NCBI RefSeq assembly: GCF_010389155.1
Contig: NC_057767.1
Span: forward strand, 24,997,723 to 25,061,722
Length of the DNA: 64,000 nt
Source of the DNA: Erigeron canadensis
Lineage: Eukaryota; Streptophyta; Magnoliopsida; Asterales; Asteraceae
Direction: 5' to 3'
Shown here: positions 11,171-21,450 of the stretch, piece after piece
How the letters are laid out: the number at the start of each line of letters is the position of its first letter
Position numbering within the stretch: position 1 is the stretch's first letter
Program-made: the position numbers and the translations under genes
Notes under the pieces: model-generated
The model's input: the letters and a program-made list of their open reading frames with translations, nothing else
What the model was told of the DNA's origin: nothing
Databases searched by the model: none

Positions 11171-11668
11171 TGATAGTGTACCATCCTAGTTAGCACTATG
11201 ACTTGATCAAAGCAACATAAAGCAGCGTAGCTCCCGAATACATATAGAGCAGCGTAGCTCCCGAATAGAAGTAATCGCATGATCCGGACCAAGCTCCGGA
11301 TCCAACATGATAGAACGAATAGATTGTCATGTGAATAGCACGTGGCCGACCAACAGGACAAGATGATGTAATAACTAAGCTAATCACCGTTGAGAAAGGT
11401 ACGCTCCCAACGGGCTCCAAATCGTACTAAAACGTCATAGGAGACAAGTACTCAGATCTTGTCTCCTCAACCTCTATAAATACTCCTCTCAATCACTCAT
11501 TTGAGGATCATGTTTTCACACCTACACATTTTGCTCTGATTATTTTAGTGGCGTGGAGTAGCCTCCATCACCAATAGGGAACCGCCAATAAACATAATCA
11601 ACCTTCTTCTGACCCTCCATTAGCAAGTTCAACCCTTTAGTAATTAGACGACGAAACACGTTTAAACA
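11171..11668 (+). repeat. Tat element 5' LTR (498 bp)
   Basis: It contains two copies of a 27-bp unit (gcagcgtagctcccgaata...) and a TATA box (tataaata 11475-11482). Compared with the 3' LTR it has about 70 extra bases (around 11529-11600) and one fewer 27-bp unit. Base substitutions are few, about 2%. Confidence 0.9.
11475..11482 (+). promoter_or_regulatory. LTR TATA box
   Basis: ctcTATAAATActcc within the U3/R part of the 5' LTR, repeated in the 3' LTR at 22129-22136. Its place, about 190 bp before the LTR end, fits the RNA start of a gypsy element. Confidence 0.6.
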
Positions 11669-11670
11669 AG

Positions 11671-11682
11671 TGGCGCCATCCG
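11671..11682 (+). other. Tat element primer-binding site
   Basis: tggcgccatccg two bases after the LTR end. The same string follows the 5' LTR of the element at 50454, which links the two families. Confidence 0.75.
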
Positions 11683-11689
11683 CACTCTA

Positions 11690-12430
11690 CTCCGAAGAGC
11701 TTGTGACGGAGGCTACAATGTCAGCAGAAGAAAATCCGGGACCACCCCCCGGGTTCGGCAACCCTTCCGGAAGTGGTTCCGGAAACAATGAAGCTCCATC
11801 ATCAATCCGAACCACCCTCCGACCAACTCAAAGGCAGGTGGAAGCTATTGAGCCAATACTAAGAGAAGTGTTAAGAAAGCTACTTTAGGGGAAGTTCAAA
11901 CACAATTGAACTTCGATGGTGAAAGTGAAGAGGTAGACGAAGAGATAGAAGCTGAAGCTCCACCAATACGCCAATCTGAACCAAGGATTCAGCAAAGGTC
12001 CGTACCCACTAATGCAGCCCCGGCAGCAATGCCGCATATAGCAGGGAATGTAGCAAGTACAGCAGTACCGGAACAACCAAGTCAACTTCCTCCTCTTGCA
12101 GCAGCATACGTTCAACAGACAGGGCAAACATATAACCCAACCTATCATGGGTATACTAGTGTGCCACAAGCACAATATGCGCAAGCTCCCCTACCTCAGA
12201 TGCAAGGCTACCAATATGGACCCTACGTGGCAACACCAAACACACAATATATCAATCCAATACCCCAAAGCAACGCTCAGTATGTTACTCCAACCCAGCA
12301 ACACAACACGCCGGCACCGAATTTCACACAAGTATCACCTTCGCAACCAAGGCTAAGTACTCAAAACACCCTCCTGTCCTACTAGCAAACACCAGGGGTA
12401 AGGCAGGAGCAGGTAGTTCCCCAATATAGC
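11690..12430 (+). pseudogene. Tat gag N-terminal region, broken frame
   Basis: Two overlapping reading frames (to 11888 and 11906-12385) encode Pro/Gln/Ala-rich, low-complexity sequence (ENPGPPPGFGNPSGSGSG; later QQ-, PQ- and Y-rich segments) that typically precedes the structured Gag domain. The stops at 11886-11888 and 12383-12385 and the frame switch break it. No catalytic motif is expected here. Confidence 0.6.
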
Positions 12431-13348
12431 ATGGCGGTGCCAACCATGAATCCTCAGTGGGCTCTAAATGAAAAGGATATGTTGGTGCAAATGGAACCAG
12501 GTCCTTTCACTCAATGGATTGAAGAATACCCTTTACCTCAGGGAGCTCGCTTGCCAAAAGGAGCAGAAATGTATGATGGAAAGGATGATCCAGATAATCA
12601 TTTAAAGCACTTTAATGCCATAATCCGGATGGAGAGGTGGACAGTCCCAGTGGCATGCCATATGTTCGCACTTACCTTGAAAGATACTGCTCGGGCATGG
12701 TTAGACGGTTTGCCTATGGGAAGCATAATGAACTTTGAAGATCTTAAGACAAAGTTCAGGTCTTTTTTCAGCCAGCAAAGAAAGTATAAGAAGATCCATT
12801 TGGAAGCACACAATATTAAGAGAAAAGATAATGAAAGCATACGTCAGTTCATCACAAGGTACACGGAAGAAACATCCCTTATCAAAGGATTGAATGAAGA
12901 TCAAAAAATCTCCGGTTTCGTCCATGGTCTCCAATATCGCCCCTTGGTAGAATTTTTGTCACAGGATCTTCCGGCAACGTATACAAGTGTCATGGACAAA
13001 ACATACACGTTCCTTACAGCGAAAGAAACAGCTGGAGAGGTCCATGGTGCGCATGCTCCGGATGGGAGGCCACCGTGGGGAGGAGGTCCAGGGTCCGGTG
13101 GTAAAAGGGGGAGGGTATATAGAAATGAAAGGGTAGAAAGGCATAAGCACTCTCCATATCCCTCGCATCCTAGAGGACCCCCATTAAATAGGGGAACGTT
13201 GTTCACTCCCCCGAGACCCCAAAGAGATGTTTTGGCAACAGAGAGGTTACCACCAAGGGATCGTAGTAAGGAAAGGCGAAGGACCTCACAAAATTTTGTG
13301 AATTCCACAACGACCATGGGCACGATACAAATGATTGTCGCATACTGA
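12431..13348 (+). CDS. Tat element Gag (retrotransposon gag domain)
   Basis: Gag forms the virus-like particle that packages element RNA in the cytoplasm. The 305-codon frame has the retrotrans_gag signature: YDGKDDPDNHLKHFNAIIRM (about residue 48), ALTLKDTARAWLDGLP, FEDLKTKFRSFFS, IRQFITRYTEE and a basic tail (GPGSGGKRGR...). The zinc-knuckle part (CEFHNDHGHDTNDC) is in the next frame from about 13290, so a one-base shift truncates this copy. The start at 12431 is simply the first Met; the natural N-terminus is upstream. Confidence 0.8.
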   Translation: MAVPTMNPQWALNEKDMLVQMEPGPFTQWIEEYPLPQGARLPKGAEMYDGKDDPDNHLKHFNAIIRMERWTVPVACHMFALTLKDTARAWLDGLPMGSIMNFEDLKTKFRSFFSQQRKYKKIHLEAHNIKRKDNESIRQFITRYTEETSLIKGLNEDQKISGFVHGLQYRPLVEFLSQDLPATYTSVMDKTYTFLTAKETAGEVHGAHAPDGRPPWGGGPGSGGKRGRVYRNERVERHKHSPYPSHPRGPPLNRGTLFTPPRPQRDVLATERLPPRDRSKERRRTSQNFVNSTTTMGTIQMIVAY

Positions 13349-13848
13349 AAATCAAGATGGAAGAAGCCATGAAGACAGGAAGATTGAGCAACCTAATAAA
13401 GGGGTTGAAGGAGCAGCATCCAAAGAATGATCAAAGAAGGCAGAATGTGGTCGAACCTATGGACCCAAAGCAGGAACCCCTTGATGAACCCATCATGATG
13501 GTGGAATATGCAATAGAAAGACACTTTACAGAAAGAGAAAGACAAAGGTGGGAACAAACAGCTATAACCTTCCCGATGTTACCTCCAGATGAAGGAACAT
13601 AAGGGCCAATTCTGATAAAAGCAGTTATAGGGAACCATCCAGTGAATAGAGTCTATCTAGATACTGGAAGCGGTTGTGAAATAATGTATGAACACTGTTT
13701 CTTAAAACTAAAAGCTGCCCTGCGGATGAAGAGAAGAGATTCGGGAAATGCATTAGTGGGATTCTCTGGAGAAAAGTATTGGCATTTAGGAGAAATAAAT
13801 CTTAAAGTGGAATTGGGGAACATCCAAGAACAAGGATGGAGGAACTAA
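13290..13848 (+). pseudogene. Tat gag zinc knuckle and aspartic protease, interrupted
   Basis: From about 13290 the frame gives CEFHNDHGHDTNDCRILK (zinc-knuckle-like), then MEEAMKTGRLSNLIKG and an acidic linker ending at a stop (13600-13602). Read through that stop, the protease follows with NRVYLDTGSGCEIMYEHCF, where D-T-G is the catalytic triad of retropepsins. The frame ends at 13846-13848, and the C-terminal protease part (NVILGR) continues in the next frame as the start of the pol ORF. Confidence 0.75.
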
Positions 13849-16800
13849 CATTCATAATCATCAGGGCGGAGTCGCCTTACAATGTGATATTGGGCCGAAC
13901 AGCCATGCGCCGAATGGGAATAATACCTTCCCCACTCCACGGTTTAGCCATGTTCCTGACAAGAAATGGAGTTGGAAGTGTACGTTCTGAATATAGGAAG
14001 CCTCACCATTGTGCACAAGTAGAAGCTCCAACAAGTGAAGCACCAGAACCAAAGAAGCTGGAGCTAAATATCGAAGCAGAGAAAATATTTATTAATCCTG
14101 AATATCCAGATCAGTCTATATCCATAGGGAAGCAGTTGCCAACAGAGGTCAAGAAGCAGCTTAAAGACATGCTCCGATTGAATAAAGACGTATTTGCATG
14201 GGCTCCTTCAGACATGACAGGGGTACCAAGGCAACTCAAGTTTGGAGATGAAGTGTTCGATACGCAGCATAGGTTAAATGTTCGTCCACATGTTGAACGC
14301 ATCAAACAGAAAAGAAGGAGCCTAGCTCCGGAGCGGGCACGAGCAGCACAAGAACAAGTATCGGATCTAGTTAAAGCAGGCATACTTCGGGAGGTTAAAT
14401 ACCAAAGCTGGGTAGCAAACCCAGTAATGGTAAAGAAGCTTGATGGAGGTTGGAGAATGTGCATGGACTTTACAGATATAAACAAAGCTTGTCCGAAAGA
14501 TTGTTACTCGCTACCTGAAATAGACTGGAAGGTCGAGTCTTTGATGGGTTTCAAATTGAAGTGTTTTTTGGATGCGTATAAAGGGTACCACCAAATTCAG
14601 ATGCATAAAGATGATGAGGAAAAAATAGCGTTCTACACCGGAGAGGGAATATACTGCTTTAAGAAGATGTCATTTGGCCTCAAGAATGCTGGAGCAACAT
14701 ATCAAAGACTTATTGACAAAGCTTTTAGTGGCCAAATAGGGAGGAACCTAGAAGCGTATGTGGATGACATGGTCATAAAAAGTAGAACGGAGGAAGACAT
14801 GTTGTGGGACATTCAAGAGACTTTTGAAACGTTAAGGTCCATAAGGATGAAGCTCAACCCGAAAAAGTGTCATTTCGGCATGGAAGAAGGGCAGTTCTTG
14901 GGCCATATAATAACAAAGCAGGGTATACGCCCAGACCCGGAGAAGGTGAAGAAAATTAAAAGTATGAAATCCCCAAGAACATTGAAGGAAGTGCAAAGTC
15001 TGAACGGGAAGCTAGCATCACTTCACCGCTTCTTATCAAAATCAGTAGATCGGTCCCTTCCTTTCTTCAAAACTCTAAAAGGATGCACCGACAAACAAAG
15101 TTTCCATTGGACGCCCAAAGCAGAAAAGGCTTTTGGGGAGCTAAAAGAATATTTGGACCACCTCCCAACCATGGTGGCTCCGGGGAAGGGAGAAGTGCTC
15201 CAGATGTATCTGGCAACATCGGAAGAAGCTGTAAGTGCAGTTTTGTTGGCAAATGTGAGAGACAACCAGATGCCAGTATATTATGTAAGTAGGGTGCTCC
15301 AAGGGCCCGAAACTAGATACTCAGAAATAGAGAAACTAACATTAGCACTCATACATGCGGCAAGAAGGCTAAGAAGGTATTTTCAAGCTCATACCATCCA
15401 AGTGTTAACAAATAAGCCCATCAAGCAAGTGTTAGCAAGGCCGGAAGCTTCGGGAAGGCTAGCAAAATGGGCAATAGAATTGGGGGAGCATGAAATTGAG
15501 TTTCAGCCAAGAAGTTCCATTAAAGGACAAGTATTAGCAGATTTCATAGCCGAGACACCAGTCAAAGATGCTAAAAAGAAGCGAAAAGAACCTGAAGTAA
15601 CACTCCCGGAGGATGCAGAATCAAGCTCCGAGGACCCTGTGTGGAAGCTTTTCACGGATGGAGCTTCAAGTGCAGACGGGTCCGGATCCGGACTTATCTT
15701 GACAAGCCCAGAAGGAAAAGAATTTACTTATTCTTTAAGATTCAATTTCAAAGCCTCAAACAATGCGGCTGAATACGAAGCATTACTAACAGGTCTTCGA
15801 ATAGCAAAAGCAATGGGCGTGAAGCATGTACATGTTCATGTGGACTCTCAAATTGTAGCCTTCCAAGTAAATGGTACCTATGAAGCAAAGGAGCCTATGA
15901 TGAAAAAATATCTAGAAAAGGTCAAGGAGATAAAAGAGAAGTTTCGATCATTCAGAATATCGAACATCAGCCGAAACAAAAACAAAATAGCGGATGCCTT
16001 AAGTAAGCTAGCATCCACCTCCTTTGCTCACTTAACAAAAGAAGTCCTGGTAGAAGTATTGGAAAAAAGATCAATTGAAGAACCAGAAGTGAATGTTATA
16101 GAAGAAGAAGGACCAACATGGATGACGCCAATGATAGAGTATCTTACTAGCGGCTTGCTCCCATTAGACAGAGACCAAGCCCGAAAGATAAGAGTAAAAG
16201 CACCCCAATATGAACTTCGAGAAGAAGGACTATACAAGAGGTCATATATGGGACCCCTACTCAGGTGCGTAGGTCCAAACCAAGCTAAGGAAATAATACA
16301 AGAAGTGCATAGAGGATCTTGTGGCCTACATGCTGGACCAAGAATGGTGATAGCTAAAATAGGAACAATGGGGTACTATTGGCCATCTATGTACCAAGAT
16401 GTGGAAGCAGATATTCGGAACTGTGATTCGTGTCAAATACATTCATCTATTTCAAAGGCTCCCAAGAACAGTATGATACCCGTGTCCTCAACGTGGCCAT
16501 TCTCTAAGTGGGGTATTGATATAGTGGGTCCTTTTCCACCAGCTCCAGGAAGATTGAAGTTTCTAGTGGTAACCATAGATTACTTTACTAAATGGGTAGA
16601 AGCTAAACCACTGGCGGTAATTTCAGGGAAGCACATGGAAAATTTTGTGTGGGAGCATGTTGTCACGAGATCTGGAATACCGAAAATGATAGTGAGTGAC
16701 AATGGGAAGCAATTTTGTGAAGGAGTCTTCAGAACGTTTTGTGAAAACCTAGAAATCGAACAATCTTTCACTTCTGTGGCACATCCACAAGCCAACGGTC

Positions 16801-17021
16801 AAGTAGAAGTAACTAACAAAGCAATTGTACAAGGAATAAAAGCAAGATTGGGAAGGAGCCATTCCGGATGGGTGGAAGAGCTTCATCAAGTGTTATGGGC
16901 ACACAGAACTACACCAAAGACAAGCAATGGAATCACACCATATAGTTTGGTGTATTGTACTGAAGCAATGATCCCACCAGAAGTGAGTGTTCCCACCAGA
17001 ATTTGTCTTTCGCAACAATGA
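13836..17021 (+). CDS. Tat element Pol: protease end, RT, RNase H, archaeal-type RNase H, integrase
   Basis: One uninterrupted 1,061-codon frame that copies element RNA and integrates the DNA. In order: the protease tail ESPYNVILGRTAMRRMG (about residue 10); reverse transcriptase with KLDGGWRMCMDFTDINKACP, FLDAYKGYHQI, FGLKNAGATYQRL and the catalytic YVDDM (nt 14757-14768); the RT-linked RNase H (PVYYVSRVLQGPETRYSEIE); a second RNase H starting LFTDGASSADGSGSGL with ADALSKLAS; and integrase with an HHCC finger (H..GLHAG...CDSCQ) and core D-D-E in GIDIVGPF, VSDNGKQF and GQVEVTNKA. It ends prematurely after PPEVSVPT because a deletion fuses it out of frame to the integrase tail. Despite that, RT and both RNase H domains look intact. 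Confidence 0.9.
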   Translation: MEELTFIIIRAESPYNVILGRTAMRRMGIIPSPLHGLAMFLTRNGVGSVRSEYRKPHHCAQVEAPTSEAPEPKKLELNIEAEKIFINPEYPDQSISIGKQLPTEVKKQLKDMLRLNKDVFAWAPSDMTGVPRQLKFGDEVFDTQHRLNVRPHVERIKQKRRSLAPERARAAQEQVSDLVKAGILREVKYQSWVANPVMVKKLDGGWRMCMDFTDINKACPKDCYSLPEIDWKVESLMGFKLKCFLDAYKGYHQIQMHKDDEEKIAFYTGEGIYCFKKMSFGLKNAGATYQRLIDKAFSGQIGRNLEAYVDDMVIKSRTEEDMLWDIQETFETLRSIRMKLNPKKCHFGMEEGQFLGHIITKQGIRPDPEKVKKIKSMKSPRTLKEVQSLNGKLASLHRFLSKSVDRSLPFFKTLKGCTDKQSFHWTPKAEKAFGELKEYLDHLPTMVAPGKGEVLQMYLATSEEAVSAVLLANVRDNQMPVYYVSRVLQGPETRYSEIEKLTLALIHAARRLRRYFQAHTIQVLTNKPIKQVLARPEASGRLAKWAIELGEHEIEFQPRSSIKGQVLADFIAETPVKDAKKKRKEPEVTLPEDAESSSEDPVWKLFTDGASSADGSGSGLILTSPEGKEFTYSLRFNFKASNNAAEYEALLTGLRIAKAMGVKHVHVHVDSQIVAFQVNGTYEAKEPMMKKYLEKVKEIKEKFRSFRISNISRNKNKIADALSKLASTSFAHLTKEVLVEVLEKRSIEEPEVNVIEEEGPTWMTPMIEYLTSGLLPLDRDQARKIRVKAPQYELREEGLYKRSYMGPLLRCVGPNQAKEIIQEVHRGSCGLHAGPRMVIAKIGTMGYYWPSMYQDVEADIRNCDSCQIHSSISKAPKNSMIPVSSTWPFSKWGIDIVGPFPPAPGRLKFLVVTIDYFTKWVEAKPLAVISGKHMENFVWEHVVTRSGIPKMIVSDNGKQFCEGVFRTFCENLEIEQSFTSVAHPQANGQVEVTNKAIVQGIKARLGRSHSGWVEELHQVLWAHRTTPKTSNGITPYSLVYCTEAMIPPEVSVPTRICLSQQ

Positions 17022-17184
17022 AGCGAGCAAGGTAGAAAATCTTGGGAAATTGGGACCCCAATGGGAAGGTCCTTACATTGTGATTGAAGCATGTGGAAAT
17101 GGTGCATACAAGTTAGCCACTATGGAGGGAGAAGGCCTCCCCAGAACTTGGAATGGAGCACAACTGAAAAAATGTTACTTGTGA
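16987..17184 (+). pseudogene. Integrase C-terminal tail, separated by deletion
   Basis: The frame reads VFRNNEASKVENLGKLGPQW, EGPYIVIEACGNGAYKL and ends KKCYL, the usual end of Tat integrases (GDLVLR...GKLGPNWEGPY...LKRYYP). Intact relatives have roughly 60-70 residues between PPEVSVPT and this block; here they are missing and the frame changes, so an internal deletion around 17000 is inferred. Confidence 0.75.
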
Positions 17185-17486
17185 AAGGTGAAAGAAATCC
17201 TTTTATTTCGAAGCAGTGAAAGAAGAGCACACATTTAGAAAAGTTCTCTTATTTTGTCCATTTTGTGTAAATATAACAAATTAAACGCTCCTTGTAGGCT
17301 CAGGCCACGTTTTTTGTAATTAAACCCGACTATCGTAGCGGGTTGGAGCATGGCTGCGGCCACAACCTTTTAATGAAAAGCTGCAGCTAAACAGCTAATT
17401 TTCATATACTTGTCTTAAAAGTTAACAATGAGTGCAAAACAACTTACAATGATAAGTTCACAATGATCACGCTCATTGATGCACAA
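17185..17486. other. Tat element non-coding spacer
   Basis: Sequence between the integrase tail and the minisatellite. It has no open frame of note. It includes a small GC-richer hairpin-like string (cccgactatcgtagcgggt, 17326-17344). Confidence 0.5.
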
Positions 17487-17935
17487 TAGTATGCTCCTTC
17501 ATCAAAATTGTATAAGCATGTTCCATCACATGCTCCTTCATCAAAATTGTATAAGCATGTTCCATCACATGCTCCTTCATCAAAATTATATAAGCATGTT
17601 CCCTTACATGCTCCTTCATCAAAATTATATAAGCATGTTCCCTCACATGCTCCTTCATCAAAATTATATAAGCATGTTCCCTCACATGCTCCTTCATCAA
17701 AATTATATAAGCATGTTCCATCACATGCTCCTTCATCAAAATTATATAAGCATGTTCCATCACATGCTCCTTCATCAAAATTATATAAGCAGGTTCCATC
17801 ACATGCTCCTTCATCAAAATTATAAAAGCATGTTCCATCACATGCTCCTTCATCAAAATTATATAAGCATGTTCCATTACATTCTCCTTTATCAAAATAC
17901 ATAACCATGTTCCATCGCATACTCCTTTATTAAGC
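17487..17935. repeat. 39-bp minisatellite, about 11 copies
   Basis: The unit begins tgctccttcatcaaaatt and continues atataagcatgttccatcaca. Because 39 is a multiple of 3, the open frames are exact 13-residue repeats (for example HMLLHQNYISMFH on + and LYNFDEGACDGTC on -), and four of the six frames stay open across the array. These frames are most likely by-products of the repeat, not genes. Looser copies of tgctccatca continue to about 18200. Confidence 0.9.
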
Positions 17936-18426
17936 TAAGTAGCATGCTCCATTATGTGTTGATGAAAATTCTATCAAAACCAAATAACATGCTCCATCAA
18001 ATGAGAATAGAACATCGATGTACTTCATGACAAGAAATTGCATGCTCCTTCATCGATATTGCACAAGCATGCTCCTATATTAAATTAAATAGCATGCTCC
18101 ATCATATTTTAACAACTTAAAGAAAAACTAAGTAGCATGTTCCATCACATATCGATGAAAAGTCTATCAAAAGCAAATAGCACGCTCCATCAAATTAAAA
18201 GGGAGCATCGATGTACCTTATAACAAGAAAGCATGGCAAGTAATTAATAGGTAACACGCATAAATGATAAAGGAAAGTAAAGTAATTGTTCTCAATACAT
18301 CATAACCATAACTCCGAGTACACATACGGAACAAGAGAAAATAAAAATGTTCATACATTGCCAACAAAGGCATCAATAAAGCCACGCAGGGCCGAGACAA
18401 TCAACACTAAAGATAAGTGGTACCAA
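17936..18426. other. Tat element spacer with decayed satellite units
   Basis: Irregular repeats of atgctccatca and atgctccttcatc with unit spacing no longer constant, then unique AT-rich sequence up to the antisense gene end. Confidence 0.5.
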
Positions 18427-20702
18427 TCAATCATCTTCCGGAATCACCTCCAGATCAATGGCAAGGATCTCATCAGTGGTAAGCTCAAAGCTAGAAGCCA
18501 ATGCAGTAATGTAGGGGAAGACCATATTCTCCATCTGAGAGGCAACAGCATAGAGAGTATCCATAGCAGTCGGTTTATGTCCATCCAGTGTAGTAGGATC
18601 AACCTTCAGATACTTACGAGGAAGGTTGTAGTTTGGTAAGCACTTCACTAAATTCATCACTTTTCAAGAATTTTTTAAACAACAAAGGCAACCTCTCCAC
18701 AAGTAGCTTCTTTTCAGCAACAGCCTCCTCAGCTTCTTTGACACGCCTAGTCTTACTATCTTGAAGCTTTATCATCTGATTCACTAGATCCACGAGATCT
18801 GCAGCAAAACCTTCAGATTGCTGTTTAGCTTCATTATATTTATCTTTCCATCCATTCTTCGCATTCCGGACTTTTCCTAGCTGCTCCTGCAGACTCTCTA
18901 TCTCGCGATCCTTCAAATCAAGCTTCTCAGTGAGAACCTTAAGATCAGTATGCTGACAAGCACGCCCTTCAGAATCTTCCAACAACTTCACTTTTTCTTT
19001 TAATTTGCCATTCTGCTTCTTGAGCTTGTGTCGTTCATCCTCGAAAAGAGAGAGGTGTGTCATGTACCCTGACTACAAGATATCAAAATTATAACAAGTT
19101 AATAATAAGGGAGCATACATAACACAAGCATGACTATATAATTAACAAAAGAAAAAAGAGAGAAGGGAGCAACATACCAGCGTGTTGAGGATATCAATCC
19201 CGGCTCCATTAGCAAAATCTACGAACTCATTCTTACGCATCTTCTCAGTCATCTGCACTCGATGAGGCACCATGATATTTCGGACAAAATCAAGACGTTC
19301 CTCACCGTCCTCAAGGGTACTCATGTGCGTAACCTTACTGAATGGAGGAACAAATGTACCCTGGGGAACATCTAGAGGAGGGTCCTCACCTTCCTCATTT
19401 TCCTCTTCTCTACCGCCTACCCCTGCCCCCGCACTAAATTCCTCTAAAGTTTTACGATCCTTACCCTTACCAGGCCCGAGTGGAGGCAATGGCCTACCAC
19501 CATTCACAAGTATTATGTCGCGTCTAGGTGGATCAGAATGGGTACAATGGGGAGCAACAGAGCTAGTACCCTCCACATGGATCGATGGAACTTGTGAGTC
19601 AGAGGGAGCATTACAAGTAAGCCTCCTTTTCTTCTGTGGAGCGACCGTCGTACCAAAAGGGACATAATTGTCAACACCGGAAGCAGGATGAGAGGCTGCA
19701 ACTTCATTATCAGAAGGAGGATCCGAGTCGCCTTCCACAAAGTCATCTCCCTCCGGGGCAATAGCTATCTCATTAGTAAAATCTTTTAAAGGAACAGCTG
19801 CGGTATTGGGAGGATTAGGAGTAAAGGAACCATTCTTGTGACCATCTCTAAGATATCCTCTAAGCCCCATCGCTACAAAAATAAAGTTAAAGTTAGTAAA
19901 GGCATGTATATGCGAATAAGTAATAAGAACAAAATAATGAAGGGTAGCGAAAACAATATTGAAATAAATAAAGATCTAATGAAAAGTAGTCCGGAACCAT
20001 ACCCCGCCCTCCAACGGCTATCTTAGGAATAGCAGGATGATGGGACCATAACTTGGATAAGCCGGTAAGATAAAGGATAGGCTCCGGAAGCACACGATAC
20101 TCCAATGGATACTCAGTCATCTCGACAACTAAAGACATGTCGAATCCGCTAGACGGAAGCTCAAAAGACATATTCCCTCTAGACTTTTTTCGTTTGGTCC
20201 GAGCGAAAGGATAGTTAGAAGGTATCACAGACTCATCAACATAAAAGAACCAAGTTTTCCAACCTTTAATGGAAGACGGTACCCCAGTTACACACTCACC
20301 TACCTCATCTTCAGGATGCTTCTCAAAAGTGTACCAGCTCCCAGCTTTAGCTAACCTAAAGAACCTCCTAAACAAAGTAAGACTAGGCTCCCTCCCACGA
20401 CTCCGACAAGAAAGCTCAAACATAGTCACCCTAATGTTACCATAAGGATTCACTTGAGAAACATGGACTCGGAAATGGTTAAGCACTCTACAATAAAAGT
20501 CAGTGAAAGGAAGACGCATGTTACCCTTCTCGAAAGGAGTACAATAAAGAGTAACTTTTCCTGGGGGAGCCCTAGTAGCTATATGGTATGGCTGCGGAAG
20601 CATACATCCCAACCCGGGTGGAAACCTATGTGCCGATAGAAAGGATCCTAACTCATCAAAGCTCAAGCTACAAGTTTGCTTTTTCAAGTCACTTTTTGCC
20701 AT
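18427..20702 (-). CDS. Antisense spliced gene of the Tat element (PF04195-like, coiled-coil C-terminus)
   Basis: Tat/Retand elements often carry a gene of unknown function on the strand opposite gag-pol; its N-terminal part is the 'putative gypsy type transposon' family (PF04195). Exon 1 is 20702-20003 (LPQPYHIATRAPPGKVTLYC; FFRLAKAGSWYTF; GWKTWFFYVDES). Exon 2 is 19872-19178 (starts MGLRGYLRDG; acidic and Pro-rich). Exon 3 is 19072-18614, a coiled coil (ERHKLKKQNGKLKEKVKLLE; heptad Leu/Lys/Glu). Donors GTATGG and GTATGT and both TAG acceptors keep the phase, giving 617 codons. The exon 3 stop overlaps a GTAAGT, and an acidic tail (LAIDLEVIPEDD to 18427) lies in another frame, so an extra intron or a frameshift near 18660 is likely. 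The reading frame is better preserved than gag-pro. Confidence 0.75.
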
Positions 20703-21450
20703 AAAGATAAGATGAAACGGTGAGACAAACCTGAAAAAAGATGTAACGGTTCGGGGAATTACGCTCTGGTGTCGATAATGTATGTTCCTGAATCGGTGGT
20801 GTATGCTCCGGAATTAAAGCAGGTTCCAATATAAGTGGCCTATGCTCCAGAAACCTAATAGATGCTCCAAACTTGGACTGACACAATAGGAGCCAAAGGG
20901 AAGCTCCGGATTGGCAGCAAGAAAACGGGAGCCACAAAGAGACTCAGGATCGGCAGATAAACCGAAGGCCACAGGAAGCTCTGGCTTCGACCTGGTCAAG
21001 TAGGTATCACAGACTCCGGATTTGATAATGTCGGCTCCGGCTACGGCCAGAATAGATGATTAGGCTCCGGAAATTGAGGAGGCTACGGATCGTAGGCACA
21101 AAACCCGGGAGCTACATACACGCTCCGGTTCGGCTGCGGGATACGAAATCGGTGAAGATGCTTCGGATCGGGAGCGTATGCTCCGGCCGAGGTGTAGGCT
21201 CCGGATGCTCCAATTGAGATTTAGGCTACGGAAATAGGCTCCATTGATGTAGGCTTTGACTCCGGTCCAGGTGTAGGCTCCGGCTTTGGTCCGGTCGGGT
21301 ACCCGCGAGCCACAAGGATGCTCCGGATCAGTAGGTGGAAGGAGGAAGGGAATAAAAGGTTTTTTGAGAGAGAAGTGAAAGTAAAAAAAGTAAAAAAAGG
21401 TAAATGAGAACCCCTCCTCCTTTTTATAGTCTCTTTGATAAAAACATTTC
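20703..21450 (-). promoter_or_regulatory. CTCCGG-rich leader upstream of the antisense gene
   Basis: About eleven CTCCGG hexamers, mostly as gGCTCCGGa/t, are spread irregularly over 20805-21325. They lie just 5' of the antisense start (minus strand) and 3' of the sense genes. The same motif occurs in the LTRs (agctccggatcc). Minus-strand frames through it (21060-21452, 20689-20999) are low-complexity and not convincing proteins. Regulation is inferred from place and repetition only. Confidence 0.45.

Noticed and set aside
11885..12184. Cys-rich minus ORF in the Tat element, resembling a small secreted protein
   Set aside because: It is antisense to the Gln/Ala/Pro-rich gag region, where complementary codons give Cys and Trp; no signal peptide or homology.
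12901..13323. 140-codon minus ORF in gag
   Set aside because: Shadow of the gag frame on the opposite strand; no domain.
17444..17920. Long repetitive ORFs on both strands, such as LYNFDEGACDGTC repeats
   Set aside because: They are forced by a 39-bp unit divisible by three; four frames are open at once, so no protein is implied.
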